From an uncultured Candidatus Competibacteraceae bacterium (GTDB lineage: Bacteria; Pseudomonadota; Gammaproteobacteria; Competibacterales; Competibacteraceae): DNA of 40,306 bases. The position numbers and the translations under genes were made by a program. This document shows positions 1 to 8,820 of the stretch, one piece after another. Under the pieces are notes generated by a model that was given only the letters and a program-made list of their open reading frames with translations, was not told the DNA's origin and made no database searches. The stretch covers positions 1-40,306 of the forward strand of contig CAIRMO010000088.1 in assembly GCA_903879705.1 (NCBI GenBank), read 5' to 3'. Numbering within the stretch: the stretch's first letter is position 1; every line of letters begins with the position of its first letter.

Positions 1-5
1 CGCCA

Positions 6-94
6 CCCCTCCTTATCCAAGGAGGGGATAAAACCAGCACGGTACATCGCTTTTTCCCCTCCTTGAGTAAGGAGGGGTGGCCCCGTCAGGGGCC
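6..94. repeat. cluster of short GC-rich palindromes before hrpA
   Basis: Two near-identical perfect palindromes lie here: a 9-bp arm CCCCTCCTT, a 4-nt loop and AAGGAGGGG, at 6-27 and 56-77. A third hairpin, GGCCCC-GTCA-GGGGCC, follows at 79-94. A variant of the same theme lies inside sspC (20709-20725). This is the look of a dispersed intergenic palindromic repeat family rather than a terminator, since no T-run follows the arms. An open frame reads through this repeat into hrpA but is not a credible N-terminus. The stretch from 95 to 262 shows no gene. Confidence 0.75.
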
Positions 95-262
95 GGGGTG
101 GTTCGCTCCTCAGCGAGGGGAAATTCCACAACTCCAACAGGATGGCTATATAGGACTGGATCGTTGCTTTCACTCCATCCTTCGATCTTGCTAAAAGAGG
201 CCGATTGCGCTTGTCCGCCCCAATGGTTCGTATCACAGAAAAATTTAGAGGAAGAATTTTAT

Positions 263-3200
263 TTGCGGTTGAACGAGTCCGTACCCGATCATCCGGCAGG
301 CGACCGTAGCCTCTTGCCCAATAAACCCCTGGAAATCGTTGTGGAAAAAGTGTTCGCTGCTTTGCAAAGCCGGCTGGCTGACTGCCCGATCCGCGCCCGC
401 GTTCGGCTGATTCAGCGGCTGCAGGATCTACGCCGGCGGCTGCGCGACGGCAAGTTGGAGGAGCGTGATCTGGCGGAATTGACCGCTGAACTGGAGGCTG
501 CCGTTGCTCATTTGCAGCGCCGCCGTGCGGGATTGCCGGTTCCGATCTTCGATGACCAGTTGCCGATCAGCGCCCATCGTGAAGCGATTGCCACCGCACT
601 CCGCGACCATCAGGTGGTGGTGCTGTGTGGCGAAACCGGTTCGGGCAAAACTACCCAGTTGCCGAAAATTTGTCTGACGCTGGGCTTTGGTGCCGCCGGA
701 CTGATCGGCCATACCCAACCGCGCCGGATTGCCGCCCGCTCCGTGGCGGCGCGGATTGCGGCGGAGTTGGGAACAGGTATCGGCGGCACCGTGGGCTACC
801 AGGTGCGCTTTTCCGACCGCACCGGTCCGGATGCCGCGATCAAGCTGATGACCGATGGGATTTTATTGGCCGAAACCCAAAGCGATTCGGCATTGAATCA
901 ATATGAAGTCATCATTCTCGATGAAGCCCATGAGCGCAGTCTGAACATTGATTTTCTATTGGGTTATCTGAAGCGGCTATTACCCAGACGGCCCGATCTG
1001 AAACTTATTATTACTTCGGCCACGATTGACCCGGAACGCTTCTCCCGGCATTTTAACGACGCGCCGATCATTGAAGTTTCCGGGCGGATGTATCCCGTCG
1101 AAATCCGCTATCGACCCCTGTTGGCAGCCAATGAAGATGAACGGGATCGTGATTTACAACAGGCGATTCTCGATGCAGTGGATGAAGTGTGGCAGGGCGG
1201 GCCGGGCGATATTTTGATCTTTCTCTCCGGTGAGCGGGAGATTCGCGAAACCGCGGAAAGTTTACGCAAACACCATCCGCCTCATACCGAGATCGTGCCG
1301 TTGTATGCCCGTTTGTCCGCAACCGAGCAGAACCGGGTGTTTCAGCCGCATGGCCGCCAGCGCATTGTGTTAGCCACGAATGTAGCGGAAACCTCGTTGA
1401 CCGTGCCGGGGATTCGTTATGTCATCGATCCGGGAACGGCGCGGATTAGTCGCTATAGTCCACGCAGCCGGATTCAACGCTTGCCGGTCGAGAACATTTC
1501 CCAAGCCAGCGCCAATCAGCGGGCGGGGCGCTGTGGCCGGGTTAGCGCCGGAGTTTGTCTTCGCCTGTATGCCGAAGAGGACTTTAAATCTCGCCCGCTG
1601 TTTACTGAACCGGAGATTTTGCGCACCCATCTGGCAGCCGTGATTCTGCAAATGTGCGCGTTGAATCTGGGCAGGCCTGAAGACTTTCCCTTTGTCGAAC
1701 CGCCGGATTCGCGCCAGATCAGTGATGGTTTCCGGTTGCTGTTTGAATTACAGGCCGTGGATGAGCAATGGCGGATCACCGATCTGGGCCGGAAAATGGC
1801 GAGATTGCCGGTCGATCCGCGCCTGGGGCGAATGGTGCTGGCGGCGCAAGGTGAAAGCTGTTTACAGGAGATTTTGATTATCGTCGCGGCGCTGGCGATT
1901 CAGGATCCGCGGGAACGGCCCTTGGAGCGGCAGCCGGCTGCGGATGAAAAACATCGCCGGTTCCGTGATGAAAATTCCGATTTTATGGCACTACTGAATC
2001 TGTGGAACTATTACCACGAACAGGCGCGACAGCTTTCCAAAAATCAGTTGCGGAATCTCTGTCAGGCCGAGTTTCTCTCCTTTGTGCGAATGCGCGAATG
2101 GCATGATTTATATCAGGAGTTATTGGGCCGGATGACGGAAATGGGGATGCGGCTGAATACGGAGCCTGCGCCATATCCAAATCTGCACCGGGCGCTATTA
2201 ACGGGTTTGCTCGGTCATCTCGGTTTCAAGCAGGAAGAGAACATTTATCTGGGTGCCCGCGACCGCAATTTCTACCTGTTCCCCGGTTCCGGGCTGTTCA
2301 AAAAACGGCCTCGTTGGGTCATTGCGGCTGAATTGGTGGAAACCACCCGATTGTATGCCCGCACCGTGGCAAAGATTGAGCCGGAATGGGTGGAAGGTTT
2401 AGCCGGACATCTGCTTAAACGCAGTTATGCTGAACCACACTGGGAAAAACGCGCCGCTCAAGTCGCTGCAAGCGAACGAGTGACGCTGTACGGGTTGCCG
2501 ATTATTGCCAAGCGCCGGGTGAATTATGGACCGCTCGATCCCGCTTTGGCGCGGCAGATTTTTATTCGCCAAGCGCTGGCACAAGGCGATTTTGACTGCA
2601 AAGCGCAGTTCTTCCAGCACAACCGCCAACTGCTGGAGGAACTGGCAGAACTGGAAACTCGCGCCCGCCGCAATTTAACCGCGGATGAGGAAGGGCTTTA
2701 CCGATTTTATGAGGCCAGGATTCCCGAAGGCATTTACAGCGGGCCCACTTTTGAAAGCTGGCGAAAGTCTGCCGAGCGGGAAAATCCGCGTCTGCTCTTT
2801 CTTGACCGCGCTGAGTTATTAGCAGAAGCCGGGCCAGTCGCTGCCGGTGAGCAATTCCCGGATCATCTCGATTTGGATGGATTGAAATTACCATTGAGCT
2901 ACCGGTTCACGCCGGGCGCAGCGGATGATGGCGTGACCCTGACTGTACCCTTGGCCGCTGTGAATCAGGTTGATCCAAAATGCCTAGATTGGCTGGTGCC
3001 GGGACTACGGACGGAGCGCATGACAGCATTACTAAAATCATTGCCAAAAGCAGTCCGCCGCAACTTTGTTCCGGTGCCCAATTATGTGCAGGCGCTCTTG
3101 GAAGCGATGCCGTTAGGTGAAGGATCTCTAGTAGAAGCCATGACCTGGCAATTGCAGCGAATGACCGGTGTGCAGATTCCTGATGATGCGTGGAATGCTG

Positions 3201-4222
3201 ATGCCGTTCCTCCGCATTTGCGAATGCACTTTGCAATAGTAGATACCGATGGGCAGGAATTAGCTGTTGGGCGCGACTGGCCGGCGCTTCAGGCGCAAGT
3301 CCGCAGCGCGGCTCGCAATCGCTTTGCGACATTACCGACTCCGGAGTTCGAGCGGGAAAGACTGTGCGATTGGGATTTTGGCGAATTGCCGGAGGAAGTG
3401 AGTTTTGTTCGCAATGGCATCCAGTTGCGCGGCTATCCGGCGCTGGTTGCCGAGTCTGATGGGCGCTTGGCACTGCGAGTGCTGGATTCACCGGTCAGCG
3501 CAGAAATAGCGACTCGGGCTGGCTTGCGGCGGTTAATCAGTTGGCGGCTAGGCGCTACCTTCAAGTCATTGACACGGGATTTACCGCAGTGGCAACGGAT
3601 GACGCTGCATTACATCGGCTTGGGTACCCAGGAACAATTGCGGGAAGAATTGCTCGATGTCATTCTTGATCAGGCTTTTCTTAATGGGGAATTATTGCCT
3701 CGTGATCTGGCGGCATTTGAGTCCTTGCTGGAACGCGGTAAAACCCGCTTGGCGGCAGCGCGGGTTGAAGTGGGCGAAACAGCGGCGGCAATTCTGGTCG
3801 CCTATCACGAGGTATGCCGAATTTTAAGCGGGGAATTATCGCCGGTTTGGGCGGAAGCGATGGCCGACATTCGTGAACAGCTGGCGCGGCTGGTTTATCC
3901 CGGCTTTTTCAGTCAGACGCCGCCGGACTGGCTACCACAGGTGCCGCGTTACTTGCGAGCGATAGCTTCACGGTTGCAAAAAATCCGGCAAGCACCCGAT
4001 AAAGATCGGCAACGCAGCGCCGAAATGAGCCGGTTATCGGACTACTGCTGGCGGCAATGGACGCGGAATGCGGAACGGGAATTATCCGATCCAGAACTGG
4101 TTCGATTCCGCTGGCTGCTAGAGGAGTTGCGGGTTTCCCAATTCGCTCAGGAGCTGAAAACCATCGCTCCGGTGTCAATTAAGCGATTGGAAGAGCAATG
4201 GACGCGGGTTAGAAAAAATTGA
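263..4222 (+). CDS. hrpA: ATP-dependent RNA helicase HrpA
   Basis: DEAH-box RNA helicase, a cytoplasmic enzyme; family members act in RNA processing and in rescuing stalled ribosomes. From the start used here, Walker A (GETGSGKTTQ) begins near residue 123, DEAH near 220, the SAT motif follows, and QRAGRCGR is motif VI. Then come the helicase-associated/OB region and the long C-terminal HrpA domain. The sequence closely follows Escherichia coli HrpA from before the P-loop through the DEAH and SAT motifs. The frame is open from 77, but that start lies in palindromic repeats. TTG at 263 has AGAGGAAG eight bases upstream and gives 1319 residues, close to the roughly 1300 of E. coli HrpA. GTG at 341 is an alternative. 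It stands alone, followed by a 350-base gap. Confidence 0.93.
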   Translation: MRLNESVPDHPAGDRSLLPNKPLEIVVEKVFAALQSRLADCPIRARVRLIQRLQDLRRRLRDGKLEERDLAELTAELEAAVAHLQRRRAGLPVPIFDDQLPISAHREAIATALRDHQVVVLCGETGSGKTTQLPKICLTLGFGAAGLIGHTQPRRIAARSVAARIAAELGTGIGGTVGYQVRFSDRTGPDAAIKLMTDGILLAETQSDSALNQYEVIILDEAHERSLNIDFLLGYLKRLLPRRPDLKLIITSATIDPERFSRHFNDAPIIEVSGRMYPVEIRYRPLLAANEDERDRDLQQAILDAVDEVWQGGPGDILIFLSGEREIRETAESLRKHHPPHTEIVPLYARLSATEQNRVFQPHGRQRIVLATNVAETSLTVPGIRYVIDPGTARISRYSPRSRIQRLPVENISQASANQRAGRCGRVSAGVCLRLYAEEDFKSRPLFTEPEILRTHLAAVILQMCALNLGRPEDFPFVEPPDSRQISDGFRLLFELQAVDEQWRITDLGRKMARLPVDPRLGRMVLAAQGESCLQEILIIVAALAIQDPRERPLERQPAADEKHRRFRDENSDFMALLNLWNYYHEQARQLSKNQLRNLCQAEFLSFVRMREWHDLYQELLGRMTEMGMRLNTEPAPYPNLHRALLTGLLGHLGFKQEENIYLGARDRNFYLFPGSGLFKKRPRWVIAAELVETTRLYARTVAKIEPEWVEGLAGHLLKRSYAEPHWEKRAAQVAASERVTLYGLPIIAKRRVNYGPLDPALARQIFIRQALAQGDFDCKAQFFQHNRQLLEELAELETRARRNLTADEEGLYRFYEARIPEGIYSGPTFESWRKSAERENPRLLFLDRAELLAEAGPVAAGEQFPDHLDLDGLKLPLSYRFTPGAADDGVTLTVPLAAVNQVDPKCLDWLVPGLRTERMTALLKSLPKAVRRNFVPVPNYVQALLEAMPLGEGSLVEAMTWQLQRMTGVQIPDDAWNADAVPPHLRMHFAIVDTDGQELAVGRDWPALQAQVRSAARNRFATLPTPEFERERLCDWDFGELPEEVSFVRNGIQLRGYPALVAESDGRLALRVLDSPVSAEIATRAGLRRLISWRLGATFKSLTRDLPQWQRMTLHYIGLGTQEQLREELLDVILDQAFLNGELLPRDLAAFESLLERGKTRLAAARVEVGETAAAILVAYHEVCRILSGELSPVWAEAMADIREQLARLVYPGFFSQTPPDWLPQVPRYLRAIASRLQKIRQAPDKDRQRSAEMSRLSDYCWRQWTRNAERELSDPELVRFRWLLEELRVSQFAQELKTIAPVSIKRLEEQWTRVRKN

Positions 4223-4521
4223 AGGATTAAAAGATGCGGCGGGCGATCATGGAATATCCAGCGTAGGTCGGTTTAGCGCAGCCGACCTTTAGCGCGGATA
4301 TGCTGTGTCTGCGATAGTTTCGCTCATTTTTTGTAACAAATTAAATTTTATAGCTATAAATTTTGGCGTATAAATTGGTAACTCGCTAAAAAAACTGGAT
4401 ACCCGCTTTCACGAGTATGACGGGAAAAGTAGACAACCCAACGTCCTGAATCCTTAACTTAATGGCAGTAGGCTTGAGGGTCGGTTCACAAAAAAATGTT
4501 AGAGGAGGCCGTTTTTTGAGC
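4223..4521. other. intergenic region with REP-like hairpin
   Basis: No gene is seen here. The region holds an imperfect repeat-like hairpin, AGGTCGG (4265-4271) pairing with CCGACCT (4282-4288) across a 10-nt loop. A second repeat-like stretch, with CCCGCTTTCACGAGTATGACGG, surrounds 4400-4423. Base composition between them (about 4315-4390) is AT-rich. Nothing identifies a promoter or a terminator for hrpA with confidence. Confidence 0.5.
4263..4290. repeat. short inverted repeat (REP-like)
   Basis: AGGTCGG and CCGACCT form a 7-bp stem around TTTAGCGCAG. Sequences of the GTAGGTCGGGTTAGCG type are widespread bacterial intergenic repeats. No second copy was noticed in this window, so the repeat assignment rests on general resemblance. 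Confidence 0.4.
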
Positions 4522-4565
4522 AGAAAAAAGCGAAAGGCTCAGGTTTTCACCTAAGCCTTTCGCTT
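4522..4565 (-). terminator. rho-independent terminator after tRNA-Leu
   Basis: Read on the minus strand, a 12-bp stem AAGCGAAAGGCT/AGCCTTTCGCTT (4554-4565 with 4528-4539) closes on a short loop and runs into a T-rich tract (TTTTTTCTG). It lies just beyond the CCA end of the minus-strand tRNA-Leu, the expected place for its terminator. Confidence 0.85.
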
Positions 4566-4573
4566 TCATCATC

Positions 4574-4659
4574 TGGTGCCGGGAGAGAGACTCGAACTCT
4601 CACGGTATCACTACCGGCGGATTTTGAGTCCGCTGCGTCTACCATTCCGCCACCCCGGC
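4574..4659 (-). tRNA. tRNA-Leu (anticodon CAA)
   Basis: Read on the minus strand, the acceptor arm GCCGGGG pairs with TCCCGGC, followed by discriminator A and an encoded CCA. The anticodon stem GCGGA/TCCGC closes the loop CTCAAAA, giving anticodon CAA (reads UUG). The T-arm contains GTTCGAGTC. A long variable arm (class II) is present, as expected for leucine. Length is 86 nt including CCA. It is a single gene with its own promoter and terminator. Confidence 0.96.
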
Positions 4660-4677
4660 AGGGGAGGGAAAAACGCA

Positions 4678-4705
4678 AGTATAAGGATTTTCCGTCGCTC
4701 GGCAA
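4678..4705 (-). promoter_or_regulatory. sigma-70 promoter of tRNA-Leu
   Basis: On the minus strand, TTGCCG (4700-4705) and TATACT (4678-4683) are separated by 16 bp and lie 18 bp upstream of the mature tRNA 5' end. Both boxes are close to consensus, and position and strand fit the tRNA-Leu gene. Confidence 0.65.
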
Positions 4706-4828
4706 GCGGAACCGGCGTTTTCGCCCAAATTTGGCTATGATGCCCACGTTTCTTCCTAACTTGTTGCCGCGCCCGGCTGAATTTCCATTCAGCCGGTAGC
4801 TGCTTAACCTCATCACGTTCTCTCAACC

Positions 4829-5845
4829 ATGTTCAATTCCAAAACGCTGAAAGCGGAACTACTGCTGGCGCTGGCCGCGGTGATCTGGGGTTTTGCCTTT
4901 GTCGCCCAGCGGGTTGGCATGGAGCATGTCGGTCCCTTCACCTACAACGGCGTTCGATTCCTGTTGGGCGCGCTGGTCTTGCTGCCGTTGCTGCTGATCA
5001 ACCGGCCAGCCGTCGGGCTGATTCCTGTCGGTGGTTGGAAATCCATCATGGGCGGCGGGTTGCTGGCCGGTCTGATCCTCTTTGCCGGTGCCTCGCTGCA
5101 ACAGGTCGGGATTGTCTACACCACCGCGGGCAAGGCGGGCTTCATCACCGGGCTGTATGTGGTTATCGTGCCCCTGCTGGGTCTGCTGTGGGGACACCGT
5201 ACTCCGTGGAGTACCTGGACCGGCGCCACCCTCGCGGCGATTGGACTCTACCTGTTAACCATGACCGATGACCTGAGTCTGGCCGAGGGCGACAGGCTGG
5301 TGCTGCTTGGAGCGCTGTTCTGGGCTCTCCATGTGCTGGCGATTGGCTGGCTGTCCGGGCGGCATGTAGAACCCGTGCTACTGGCCAGCCTACAATTCGT
5401 GGTGTGCGCGGTGCTGAGTCTGGCGACAGCAGTGGTAACCGAACCGATCACCCTGACCGGGTTGCAAGGTGCGGCGCTACCGATCCTCTACGGCGGCCTG
5501 CTGTCGGTAGGGGTCGCCTATACCCTGCAAGTGATCGCTCAGCGCGATGCTCCGCCAAGCCATGCCGCGATTATTCTCAGCCTGGAAACCGTGTTCGCCG
5601 CGCTGGCCGGTTGGTTATGGCTGAACGAAGCGTTGTCGGGACGGGGATTGGCTGGCGGTGCATTGATGTTCGTCGGCATGTTGTGGTCGCAATGGGGCCT
5701 TGGCGGCGCAGCGCCTTCGCCGGCTGAACCGGTGGCCGTTCCCGCCGCCTCTAAATTGTTCTGTGATCAGACCCCCAAGCCGGAAAGTACACAGTGCTTG
5801 AATCAGCTATATCCATCGGTTGGAAGATCCCGACGATCTGGCTGA
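4829..5845 (+). CDS. DMT (EamA) family permease
   Basis: Inner-membrane transporter of the drug/metabolite superfamily; the substrate cannot be read from the sequence. The protein has two EamA repeats making about ten hydrophobic segments. The N-terminal AAVIWGFAFVAQRVG and the conserved second-half SLETVFAALAGWLWLNE are typical. The first 300 residues cover the usual family length. The last ~35 residues (from about SKLFCDQTPKP) are hydrophilic and have no counterpart I recognise. They overlap the 3' end of the convergent MFS gene by 43 bp, so the tail may be a read-through extension. The start at ATG 4829 has only a weak ribosome binding site. It stands alone, divergent from tRNA-Leu. Confidence 0.85.
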   Translation: MFNSKTLKAELLLALAAVIWGFAFVAQRVGMEHVGPFTYNGVRFLLGALVLLPLLLINRPAVGLIPVGGWKSIMGGGLLAGLILFAGASLQQVGIVYTTAGKAGFITGLYVVIVPLLGLLWGHRTPWSTWTGATLAAIGLYLLTMTDDLSLAEGDRLVLLGALFWALHVLAIGWLSGRHVEPVLLASLQFVVCAVLSLATAVVTEPITLTGLQGAALPILYGGLLSVGVAYTLQVIAQRDAPPSHAAIILSLETVFAALAGWLWLNEALSGRGLAGGALMFVGMLWSQWGLGGAAPSPAEPVAVPAASKLFCDQTPKPESTQCLNQLYPSVGRSRRSG

Positions 5846-7122
5846 CCTGGCGATCCACCGTTATCACAGGAAAATTTACCCGAATTGCGCGGAAGGCCTC
5901 GGTCTTCAGGTTGGGAGAGTGAACGACTGCACCAGAGCCACCCCAGTGCGGCGATCTGCAACACCACGACCAGCCCCAACCCGGCACTGTAACCCGTCGT
6001 GGCATAACCACCCGCCGCGGTCCGGGGCCACAGGTCGATCACGGCACCCAAACCCCATTGCATAACGAACGCCGCGATGAACACCAACAGGTTGAATGCG
6101 GTATTCACCCGCCCGGCCAGTCCCGGCGGAAAGGCTTGTGACAGGATCGCGTAGCTCAGGGTGCTGGCGGTGCCGAAGAAGCCAAAAGCGATCCATAGCA
6201 GCAACGGCGTTCCGGTATAACCAGCGGTCAGCGCCAACTCGATCCCGATGAAAACTACCATACCCGCCACGGCCACGATCGCCGGCGGCACGTCCAGCCG
6301 GTTCAGCCGGTAGGTCAGCGTTCCCAGCGACAGGAAGCCCGCCACCATCCCGGCGGCGGCCCAGAACAGATAATGCGCGGTTAACCCCCGGTCACAACCC
6401 GCCACATCCTTCAGCCACGGCCCGGCCCATAAACCCTGAATGGCGATGTGCGCCCCGAGCGTCAGCGCCCCAAGTGGCGCCAGTCGCCAGAAGGTCCGGC
6501 TGGTGAAAACCTTGACCACGCCCTGCCATTGCGCCCGCCAGGCGCTGCGATGACGGGTTGCCGAATGCTCCGGCACGATCAGGAAAATGGCCACCGCCGT
6601 CAAACCGGTCAACACCGCCAGTCCGGCGAACACTCCCCGCCATGAGGTCAGTTGCAGGGCTGCTTCCACCGGCGCAGTCGCGGCCAATGCCCCCAGACCC
6701 CCAGCCGCCATTACCCAACCGTTCACTGCCGGCAGCCGCTGTAGCGGAAACCACAGCACAAAGGTTTTCAGACTCGCCATCAGACAGGCTGATACCCCCA
6801 GCCCGATCAGCGCCCGCCCGATCACCAGATCGCCCAGGTTATTACTCACCGCGAACAGACCGGCCCCGACAGCCGCCAGCAATAGCAGAATCGCCTCGAC
6901 CTTGGGTGGACTGTAGCGGTCGAGCAGCACCCCTAGCGGTAACTGGAACGCGCCGAAGGCCAGCAGATAAACGCTGGTCAGCAAGCCCAGCGCGGTGGCG
7001 TCCAGGTTCACATCAGCGGCCAGATGCGGCACCAGCACTGCGTTAATGGTGCGGTAGGCATAGGACAGGAAATAACCGGCGGCAAAGGGTAGAAAAATCC
7101 TGGGCAACAGAGGCAGGGGCAT
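5803..7122 (-). CDS. major facilitator superfamily transporter
   Basis: Twelve-helix inner-membrane MFS permease of 439 residues; the substrate is unknown. A motif-A-like loop, GVLLDRYSPPK, follows the second helix, and hydrophobic segments repeat to about residue 405. The open frame extends upstream to 7239. ATG at 7122 starts directly before the first helix (MPLPLLPRIF) and has GGAG about ten bases upstream, so it is preferred. The hydrophilic C-terminal tail overlaps the convergent DMT transporter gene by 43 bp. It is divergent from darP, with 55 bp between the starts, so a shared promoter region is likely. Confidence 0.87.
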   Translation of the reverse strand: MPLPLLPRIFLPFAAGYFLSYAYRTINAVLVPHLAADVNLDATALGLLTSVYLLAFGAFQLPLGVLLDRYSPPKVEAILLLLAAVGAGLFAVSNNLGDLVIGRALIGLGVSACLMASLKTFVLWFPLQRLPAVNGWVMAAGGLGALAATAPVEAALQLTSWRGVFAGLAVLTGLTAVAIFLIVPEHSATRHRSAWRAQWQGVVKVFTSRTFWRLAPLGALTLGAHIAIQGLWAGPWLKDVAGCDRGLTAHYLFWAAAGMVAGFLSLGTLTYRLNRLDVPPAIVAVAGMVVFIGIELALTAGYTGTPLLLWIAFGFFGTASTLSYAILSQAFPPGLAGRVNTAFNLLVFIAAFVMQWGLGAVIDLWPRTAAGGYATTGYSAGLGLVVVLQIAALGWLWCSRSLSQPEDRGLPRNSGKFSCDNGGSPGQPDRRDLPTDGYS

Positions 7123-7177
7123 GAAAGTCTCCAAATCGAATGCATGAATCACAGGAATTGTGTTGGATAATACCGTT

Positions 7178-7492
7178 ATGAACGACCATAAATCCGACCA
7201 AGATTCGCCCGAACTGGAATTACCGCTGCCGCCCAGCAAAAGTCAGCGCAAGCGGGAAGCCGCCGCCTTGCAGGATTTAGGCGAGCAACTGGTAAAGCGA
7301 ACCCCGGCGCAGTTACGGCGGATTCCGTTGCCGGAAGACGTGCTGGCCGCAGTGAGCATCGCTCAGACGATCACTCAGCGGGGCGGGCGCAAGCGCCAGT
7401 TGCAATACATCGGTAAATTGATGCGGCGGCTGGATGACTCGGAAATCGCCCTAATTGATGCCGCGCTGGCGACCATGCCTGCGCCACGCTGA
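7178..7492 (+). CDS. darP: DarP/YjgA (DUF615) ribosome-associated protein, short
   Basis: Homologue of DarP (YjgA, DUF615), which helps late maturation of the 50S ribosomal subunit. The recognisable core runs from SKSQRKREAAALQDLG through IPLPEDVLAAVSIAQ to RKRQLQYIGKLMRRLDD and matches the N-terminal half of E. coli YjgA. At 104 residues it is much shorter than the 170-185 usual for the family: the reading frame stops where the second helical half should begin. The next gene starts 12 bp later, and I found no leftover C-terminal coding sequence there. ATG 7178 is used; TTG 7163 with AGGA six bases upstream is an alternative. It may be a truncated gene or a naturally short form. Confidence 0.8.
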   Translation: MNDHKSDQDSPELELPLPPSKSQRKREAAALQDLGEQLVKRTPAQLRRIPLPEDVLAAVSIAQTITQRGGRKRQLQYIGKLMRRLDDSEIALIDAALATMPAPR

Positions 7493-7504
7493 CGGCTCCC
7501 GACC

Positions 7505-8722
7505 ATGCGTATGCTGTCAACGCCCTTCCCGGAGCCTCCCCTGACCACTTTGCCGCTGTCCTGGCTGCTGATGCTCGGTGCATTGATCGCCATTGCGCCG
7601 ATGTCGATTGATATGTACCTGCCCAGCCTGCCGACCATCGCCACTGAGTTTGGCGTTACGGCGTCCGCCGTGCAGTTCACCTTGTCCAGCTTTTTCATCG
7701 GTCTGGCGCTCGGTCAAGCCGTGCATGGCCCGCTGGCCGATCGCTATGGCCGTAAGCCGCCGTTGTATGCCGGGCTGGCCTTGTATATCGCCGCCTCGAT
7801 CGGTTGTGCGCTGGCCCCGGATATTACAGCGTTGACGGCGCTGCGATTCATGCAGGCGGTCGGTGGCTGTGCCGGAGTAGTCATCGCTCGCGCCATCGTT
7901 CGCGACCGTTGCGACGCCCACGCTTCGGCGCGAGTTTACTCATTGTTGATGCTGATCATGGGCTTGGCCCCGATTCTGGCCCCTTTCTTCGGCGGCTGGA
8001 TTCTGGCCTTGGCTGGCTGGCGGGCTATTTTCGGGATACTGGCGCTGTTTGGGAGTGCGGTGCTGGTGGCGGTCTGGCGCTTTTTACCGGAAACCCGCCC
8101 GGAACACAGCATTGCCCGCGCTGGCATCAGCCAGGCCTTGCGGGTTTACGGCGAGTTGCTGCGCGACCGGCGTTTTCTCGGCTATACCCTCAGCGGCGGC
8201 TTCGCGGCGGCGGGCATGTTCGCCTACATCACCGGATCGCCGCAGGTGTTCATCGCTCTTTACGGTGTCCCGGCGCAAGACTACGGCGGGTTATTCGGGC
8301 TGAATGCGCTGGGTCTGATCGCCGGCTCGCAATACAACCGCCGCCTGCTGCTGCACCATAGCGCCGATACGATCCTGCGCCTGGCCAATCGCGCCACCGT
8401 GATCCTCGGTCTGGTGCTGGTCGCGGCGGTGATCAGTGGCCGGGGCGGGTTGCCCGGATTGCTGATTCCGCTGTTTGGCTATTTGGTGACGCTAGGCTTT
8501 ACCGGACCGAATACGATCGCCCTCGCCCTGGCGCATCAGGGCATCCGGGCCGGCAGCGCCTCGGCGTTAATTGGAACCCTGCAATTCGGGATTGCTACGC
8601 TATCCAGCGCCGCCGTTGGACTCCTGGGCAGCGAGTCGGCATTGCCAATGGCGGCGGTCATCGCGGGTTGTGGACTGCTGGCCTATGGCGCACACCGCTG
8701 GCTGGTTGGCGATGGTCGATAG
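7505..8722 (+). CDS. Bcr/CflA family multidrug efflux MFS transporter
   Basis: Twelve-helix proton-driven drug exporter of the Bcr/CflA (DHA1) group in the inner membrane. Evidence is the N-terminal IAPMSIDMYLPSLPTI signature, the motif-A loop GPLADRYGRKP after helix 2, and RFMQAVGGCAGVVIARAIVRD, the typical motif in helix 4 and the following loop. Length (405 residues) is normal. It starts 12 bp after darP, probably in the same transcript. The ATG at 7505 is used; a second in-frame ATG lies two codons on. Drug specificity cannot be told; family members export bicyclomycin, chloramphenicol or sulfonamides. Confidence 0.9.
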   Translation: MRMLSTPFPEPPLTTLPLSWLLMLGALIAIAPMSIDMYLPSLPTIATEFGVTASAVQFTLSSFFIGLALGQAVHGPLADRYGRKPPLYAGLALYIAASIGCALAPDITALTALRFMQAVGGCAGVVIARAIVRDRCDAHASARVYSLLMLIMGLAPILAPFFGGWILALAGWRAIFGILALFGSAVLVAVWRFLPETRPEHSIARAGISQALRVYGELLRDRRFLGYTLSGGFAAAGMFAYITGSPQVFIALYGVPAQDYGGLFGLNALGLIAGSQYNRRLLLHHSADTILRLANRATVILGLVLVAAVISGRGGLPGLLIPLFGYLVTLGFTGPNTIALALAHQGIRAGSASALIGTLQFGIATLSSAAVGLLGSESALPMAAVIAGCGLLAYGAHRWLVGDGR

Positions 8723-8820
8723 CCATTCAATCGGCGCATCCTGGCCGAAACCCGGCAATAACTCCGCAGCTTCCCTGGCAACGCTAATCTTATGGCTGAA
8801 CTCCTTTCAATTCGACGGGA

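Noticed and set aside
1-100. CRISPR array or rho-independent terminator at the left edge
   Set aside because: Only two palindrome copies without regular spacers, and no T-run after the hairpins; better explained as a dispersed repeat.
2907-3491. Minus-strand frame of 194 codons inside hrpA
   Set aside because: Antisense to conserved hrpA sequence with low-complexity composition; a shadow of GC-rich codon use.
4500-4720. tRNA-Leu as an integration site of the defence island
   Set aside because: The island is 12 kb away, conserved housekeeping genes lie between, and no integrase or duplicated tRNA 3' end was seen.
7804-8361. Plus-strand frame of 185 codons within the Bcr/CflA gene
   Set aside because: Out of frame with a well-matched membrane transporter and rich in Arg/Gly, typical of a shadow frame.
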